From: an uncultured Erysipelotrichaceae bacterium
GTDB taxonomy: Bacteria; Bacillota_I; Bacilli_A; Erysipelotrichales; Coprobacillaceae
Assembly (NCBI GenBank): GCA_900544435.1
Contig: UQVG01000062.1
Coordinates: 1-9,990 of the forward strand
Reading direction: 5' to 3'
Length of the DNA: 9,990 nucleotides
Shown here: in pieces, positions 6,693 to 9,990 of the stretch
Layout: each line of letters begins with the position of its first letter
How positions within the stretch are numbered: position 1 is the stretch's first letter
Translations under genes and position numbers: made by a program
The notes under the pieces: generated by a model
The model's database searches: none
The model's input: only the letters and a program-made list of their open reading frames with translations
Told to the model about the DNA's origin: nothing

Positions 6693-7262
6693 ATGAGTTT
6701 ATTTATTGAAATCTTTTTGATTGGTGTAGGTCTTTCAATGGATGCTTTTGCGGTATCTATTTGTAAAGGGTTATCGATGAAGAAGGTAAAAAAGAGAGAT
6801 GTTTTTATTATTGCATTATTTTTTGGAGGCTTTCAGGCTTTAATGCCTTTTACAGGATGGTTTTTAGGAAGAGGTTTTGAAAGCTATATTACGAGTATTG
6901 ATCATTGGATTGCTTTTATTTTATTAGGTATTATTGGTGGAAAGATGCTTATTGATGGTATTAAAGCAGAAGATGATGAAGAAGAGGGAGAATTTAAATT
7001 AGATTTAAAGGAATTGTTTTTACTTGCTATTGCAACATCTATTGATGCTTTAGCTGTAGGAATTACTTTTGCCTTTTTGAATTATCCAATTGTGGAATGC
7101 ATGAGTATTATTGGTTGTACAACTTTTGTTATTTCTTTTATTGGTGTTTATATTGGTAAGATTTTTGGGTCAAAATATGAACATAAGGCAGAAATTGCTG
7201 GTGGGATTATTTTAATTGTAATTGGTTTGAAAATTTTATTAGAACATCTAGGAATATTTTAA
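6693..7262 (+). CDS. mntP: Manganese efflux pump MntP
   Basis: This is a 189-residue inner-membrane Mn2+ exporter with six hydrophobic helices, almost the same length as the E. coli protein (188). Each half carries the family's acidic motif: SMDAFAVS with D17 in helix 1 and SIDALAVG with D118 in helix 4. GGFQALMPFTGW (45-56) is the helix 2 signature, and an acidic loop EDDEEEGE (93-100) splits the halves. I chose the ATG at 6693, preceded by AAAGGA (6680-6685) with 7 nt spacing. The in-frame ATG at 6636 lies inside the terminator hairpin and riboswitch P1 and would add 19 residues without family support. It is the first gene of an operon with the cation exchanger and is controlled by the Mn2+ riboswitch, relieving manganese excess. 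Confidence 0.95.
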   Translation: MSLFIEIFLIGVGLSMDAFAVSICKGLSMKKVKKRDVFIIALFFGGFQALMPFTGWFLGRGFESYITSIDHWIAFILLGIIGGKMLIDGIKAEDDEEEGEFKLDLKELFLLAIATSIDALAVGITFAFLNYPIVECMSIIGCTTFVISFIGVYIGKIFGSKYEHKAEIAGGIILIVIGLKILLEHLGIF

Positions 7263-7275
7263 AGGAGAGAGTGGT

Positions 7276-8220
7276 ATGACAAATATTTTTATTTCGTTAT
7301 TGGTTCTTGTTGTAGGTTTTGCCTTATTAATGAAAGGTGCTGATTTCTTTGTAGAAGGGAGTTCTTCTATTGCAACAAGATTTCATATTCCTTCATTAAT
7401 TATCGGTTTAACAATTGTAGCGATGGGAACAAGTTTACCTGAATGTGCTGTCAGTATTACAGCTTCGATGGATGGAAACAATGCTTTAGCAGTTGCTAAT
7501 GCTGTTGGTTCAAATATTTTTAATTTAATGGTTGTTTGTGGTATTTCAGCTTTATTTGTGCCTATTGCAGTACAAATTGATACACTAAAAAAAGAATTTC
7601 CTTTTTCTATTGTTTGTGCCATTTTATTAATGGCTTTAGGTTATTTAGGAATGACATTAGGGCGTATTGATGGGCTTATTTTCCTTGCTTTATTTGTGGG
7701 ATATATTGTCTATATGATTATGTCAGCGAAAAAGGCGATGAATACATATCAAGAGGAAGAAGAAATTAAAGTTATTTCAATGGGATTGAGTTTGATTTAT
7801 ATTGTTGGTGGTGCTATCGCTATTAAATTTGGTGGAGACTTTGTTGTTGAAAGTGCCTCAAGTATTGCCTTATCTTTAGGTATGTCACAAAACTTAGTGG
7901 GTCTTACCATTGTTGCTCTTGGAACTTCTTTACCAGAACTGGTTACTTCAATTGTAGCAGCTAGAAAAGGTGAAGTAGATATGGCTCTTGGAAATGTCAT
8001 TGGTTCAAATATTTTTAATATTTTATTAGTTTTAGGGGTGGCAGCAACAATTAGTCCAATTACTTTTATTTTTGAAAATATTATCGATATTCTTGTTTTA
8101 ACTGTTTTTTCAGTTATTGTCTTATATTTTGGGTTTACAAAACATAAAATTGATCGTAAAGAAGGAATCATCATGCTTCTTCTTTATGTTGCATATTTAG
8201 CTTATATTATTATGCGTTAG
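7276..8220 (+). CDS. CaCA-family sodium/calcium exchanger-like protein (YrbG type)
   Basis: This is a 314-residue, about 10-helix cation/cation antiporter with the family's two inverted repeats. Repeat 1 has GTSLPE (51-56) and GSNIFN (78-83); repeat 2 has GTSLPE (216-221) and GSNIFN (243-248). E56 and E221 match the paired glutamates that bind the divalent cation in structurally known exchangers. An acidic linker (YQEEEEIK, 158-165) joins the halves. The ATG at 7276 has AGGAGAG at 7263-7269 and begins 13 nt after the mntP stop, so the two are co-transcribed. The family exports Ca2+ in exchange for Na+ or H+. Placement under the Mn2+ riboswitch suggests a role in Mn2+ export or in Ca2+/Mn2+ balance, which is inference. 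The TAG stop overlaps the terminator stem. Confidence 0.9.
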   Translation: MTNIFISLLVLVVGFALLMKGADFFVEGSSSIATRFHIPSLIIGLTIVAMGTSLPECAVSITASMDGNNALAVANAVGSNIFNLMVVCGISALFVPIAVQIDTLKKEFPFSIVCAILLMALGYLGMTLGRIDGLIFLALFVGYIVYMIMSAKKAMNTYQEEEEIKVISMGLSLIYIVGGAIAIKFGGDFVVESASSIALSLGMSQNLVGLTIVALGTSLPELVTSIVAARKGEVDMALGNVIGSNIFNILLVLGVAATISPITFIFENIIDILVLTVFSVIVLYFGFTKHKIDRKEGIIMLLLYVAYLAYIIMR

Positions 8221-8241
8221 AGAGCAAAGCTCTCTTTTTTT
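8219..8241 (+). terminator. Rho-independent terminator of the mntP operon
   Basis: A 7-bp perfect stem, AGAGAGC (8219-8225) with GCTCTCT (8229-8235), has an AAA loop and an unbroken run of seven T residues (8235-8241). The group II intron starts at the next base. Confidence 0.9.
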
Positions 8242-8735
8242 GTGTATGACGGGCATGTTTTACATCTAAGGTGAAAGTCCTTCATGAGCGTAGTTGCCAA
8301 CGAATCATATAGCGACTTGCAAGTTTCACATCGCGAGGTGTGGGAGAGAGGAAGCAATAGCGAAATCGTGGCCCAAAGAACATGAACTGGATAATAAGGC
8401 GTATTAAGAGGATAAATTGGCACAAAGCAATGAAGTCCAAAAGGCAACCGTAATCTTAATGTGTAAATCCAGTGGGTAAACGAGGAAAGATGTATGACTT
8501 ATCCCGTGAGGTCTCACTAGCGATAGAGTAGTAACAACGAATAGTGAGAAGTCAGCAGACGGCATAGTAGGTATGAACAGAATACTGAAGGCCTGAATAA
8601 TTAAATAGTGCAAAATGAATGTATGTTTCTAATACGTGTTTGACAGTACAAAGTAGATGAAGCGTATTTGAGTCAAAATGTATATAAACCTAGAACTTAG
8701 TATTAGAAAGCGGAAAGGAGAAGAGCACACAAGTT
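8242..8735 (+). ncRNA. Group II intron RNA domains I-III and start of IV
   Basis: This 494-nt stretch has no credible gene and reads as structured ribozyme RNA. Visible elements are an AAGG/CCTT hairpin around TGAAAGT (about 8269-8283), the palindrome ACTTGCAAGT (8315-8324), an 8-bp stem TCTCACTA/TAGTGAGA (8512-8519/8542-8549) and a GACTT/AAGTC pairing outside it (8496-8500/8549-8553). AAGTCAGCAGACGGCATAG (8549-8567) resembles a sequence I recall recurring before the ORF in bacterial group II introns. Local base composition is visibly richer in G and C than the flanking genes. Domain borders were not folded computationally. Confidence 0.8.
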
Positions 8736-9990
8736 ATGTCTAAATTACTGAATGAAATTCTATCCAGGGAAAACATGCTCATTGCTTACAGGAAAGTAAT
8801 TTCTAATAAAGGGGCAAGTGGAGTAGATGGTGTAACAGTTGAAGAAATCAAAGATTATGTCAATCAAAACTGGAAGAACATCAAGAAACAAATTGAAACA
8901 AGAAATTATCGACCTCAACCAGTCAAAAGGGTTGAAATACCGAAACTCAATGGTGGTATTAGAAAACTTGGTATACCAACCATTATGGACAGGATTATCC
9001 AACAGGCGATGATACAAAAATTAGAACCAATATGTGAACCTTACTTTAGTGGTTACAGTTATGGATTCAGACCAAATCGAAGTTGTGAAAAGGCAATACT
9101 CAAACTTTTAGATTATTTAAATGAAGATTATATTTGGATAGTCGATATTGACCTAGAAAAGTTCTTTGACAATGTACCACATGATAAACTTATGAGTTAT
9201 GTACATAATATTATCAATGATGGAGATGTAGAATCCTTAATAAGAAAATATCTGCAAGCAGGAGTGATGTCAAAGGGACGATATGAAGCAACAAACAAAG
9301 GAACACCGCAAGGTGGGAATATTTCGCCGTTGCTTTCAAACATACTGCTCAATGAACTGGACAAGGAACTAGAAGCAAGAGGACTGCACTTTGTAAGATA
9401 TGCGGATGATTGTGTCATAGCGGTCAAAAGTGAAGCAAGTGCAAAGAGAGTAATGCGAACAATCACAAACTGGATTGAAAAGAAGTTAGGATTAAAGGTC
9501 AATATGACAAAGACACATATTACAAAACCGGATAATTTAAAATATCTGGGATTTGGATTCTATTACAATCAACAAACCAAAGCATGGAGAAGTATACCAC
9601 ACAAAGATTCAGTTAAAAGTTTTGAAAGAAAACTAAAACAGCTAACTTGTAGAAGAAAGAATATGAGCTTTAAAACAAGAGTTGGACAATTGAATCCAGT
9701 GATTAGAGGATGGATAAATTACTATGCCATTGGCGATATGCAGAGAACTATGATGAAAATAGATGCACATCTACGAACAAGACTAAGAGTGATACTATGG
9801 AAGCAATGGAAAGTACCAAGCGGAAGATATCACTGGTTAAGAAAATTAGGAGTCAATCATAATTTGGCAAGACAAACATCATACATGGGAGATCATTATC
9901 AATTTGTAACGACCAAAACATGTGTGGTAAGAGCGATATCAAAACAGAGGTTAATCAACAATGGATTGGTCAGCTGTTCTGATTATTATT
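8736..9990 (+). CDS. Group II intron reverse transcriptase/maturase (3' end cut by window)
   Basis: At least 418 residues are open to the right edge with no stop. It copies intron RNA into DNA during retrohoming and, as a maturase, aids splicing. The N-terminus ILSRENMLIAYRKVISNKGASGVDG (8-32) and YSYGFRPNRS (108-117) are typical of intron RTs. D139 in DIDLEKFFD, PQGG (191-194) and YADD (222-225) supply the polymerase core. Residues about 290-360 (ERKLKQL, IRGWINYYAIGD, LWKQWK) are the maturase X domain. The sequence near 400-418 resembles the usual end of about 420-residue RTs lacking an HNH domain, so little is probably missing. The ATG at 8736 has AAAGGAG at 8714-8720, a long 15-nt spacing that may involve RNA folding. 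Codon choice (many AGA, GGA, ATA, CTG) differs from neighbouring genes, in keeping with acquisition. Confidence 0.93.
   Translation, partial: MSKLLNEILSRENMLIAYRKVISNKGASGVDGVTVEEIKDYVNQNWKNIKKQIETRNYRPQPVKRVEIPKLNGGIRKLGIPTIMDRIIQQAMIQKLEPICEPYFSGYSYGFRPNRSCEKAILKLLDYLNEDYIWIVDIDLEKFFDNVPHDKLMSYVHNIINDGDVESLIRKYLQAGVMSKGRYEATNKGTPQGGNISPLLSNILLNELDKELEARGLHFVRYADDCVIAVKSEASAKRVMRTITNWIEKKLGLKVNMTKTHITKPDNLKYLGFGFYYNQQTKAWRSIPHKDSVKSFERKLKQLTCRRKNMSFKTRVGQLNPVIRGWINYYAIGDMQRTMMKIDAHLRTRLRVILWKQWKVPSGRYHWLRKLGVNHNLARQTSYMGDHYQFVTTKTCVVRAISKQRLINNGLVSCSDYY

Larger units (their letters stand above)
8242..9990 (+). mobile_element. Group II intron (5' part; continues beyond window), probably IIC-like
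   Basis: The element probably begins at GTGTATGAC (8242), close to the group II 5' consensus GUGYG but with A at position 5. It holds about 490 nt of structured RNA and a reverse transcriptase/maturase ORF that is still open at the window end, so the 3' domains V and VI are not in view. The insertion point immediately after a terminator T-tract, the same orientation as transcription, and a short RT with no visible HNH endonuclease fit group IIC. The 3' boundary and subclass cannot be confirmed here. Confidence 0.85.

Noticed and set aside
7383..8174. Antisense open frames within the cation exchanger gene
   Set aside because: They mirror the two repeated exchanger motifs on the other strand and have no independent support.
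8217..8613. Two minus-strand open frames (8217-8447 and 8404-8613) in the intron leader
   Set aside because: They lie opposite the structured intron RNA, have no ribosome binding site or recognisable domain, and are cysteine/histidine-rich in a random way. Such frames are common mis-annotations over group II introns.
8760..9502. Minus-strand open frames opposite the reverse transcriptase gene
   Set aside because: The plus strand carries a complete set of RT motifs in one uninterrupted frame, so these are antisense shadows.
1..9990. CRISPR arrays, tRNA or rRNA genes, insertion-sequence ends, phage genes
   Set aside because: No repeated spaced units, cloverleaf-like genes, transposase or phage-type proteins were seen on either strand.

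Overview
The window looks like chromosome from a low-GC, gut-type Firmicute, probably of the Erysipelotrichia/Coprobacillus kind. This rests on strong A+T bias, AGGAGG-type ribosome binding sites, short leaders and compact rho-independent terminators that overlap stop codons. The taxonomic placement is an inference from style and gene content; there is no rRNA or other marker to fix it.

Layout. (1) At 1-185 (minus) is the 5' end of an MFS transporter, divergent from an M24 Xaa-Pro peptidase at 352-1428 (plus). A perfect 9-bp inverted repeat sits midway between their candidate promoters. (2) A LysR-type regulator at 1451-2308 (minus) converges on the peptidase and shares a bidirectional terminator with it. 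It is divergent from a two-gene operon: a radical SAM protein (2439-3323) and a 635-residue FMN/4Fe-4S/FAD ene-reductase of the 2,4-dienoyl-CoA reductase/BaiCD type (3335-5242). A strong dyad in the divergent gap lies where a LysR regulator would bind to activate that operon. (3) A second MFS permease (5342-6514) has its own promoter. (4) A yybP-ykoY manganese riboswitch (about 6551-6637), whose P1 3' strand is shared with a terminator hairpin, precedes mntP (6693-7262). A CaCA-family cation exchanger (7276-8220) is tightly coupled behind mntP, so one Mn2+-responsive switch appears to control two cation exporters. (5) Directly after the exchanger's terminator a group II intron begins at about 8242. 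It has about 490 nt of structured 5' RNA and then a reverse transcriptase/maturase open to the window end (8736-9990), with no endonuclease domain visible.

How it fits together. The middle section looks like a LysR-regulated anaerobic redox module: radical SAM protein, ene-reductase and perhaps the neighbouring permease, acting on an unknown unsaturated substrate. The third section is a metal-homeostasis operon under RNA control. The intron is an accessory insertion at a transcription terminator, the preferred niche of group IIC introns, and it leaves the operon's termination signal intact.

The most interesting points are the cation exchanger placed under a manganese riboswitch, the well-placed candidate LysR operator for the redox operon, and the terminator-adjacent intron. 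No CRISPR array, tRNA, rRNA or clearly new system was seen.
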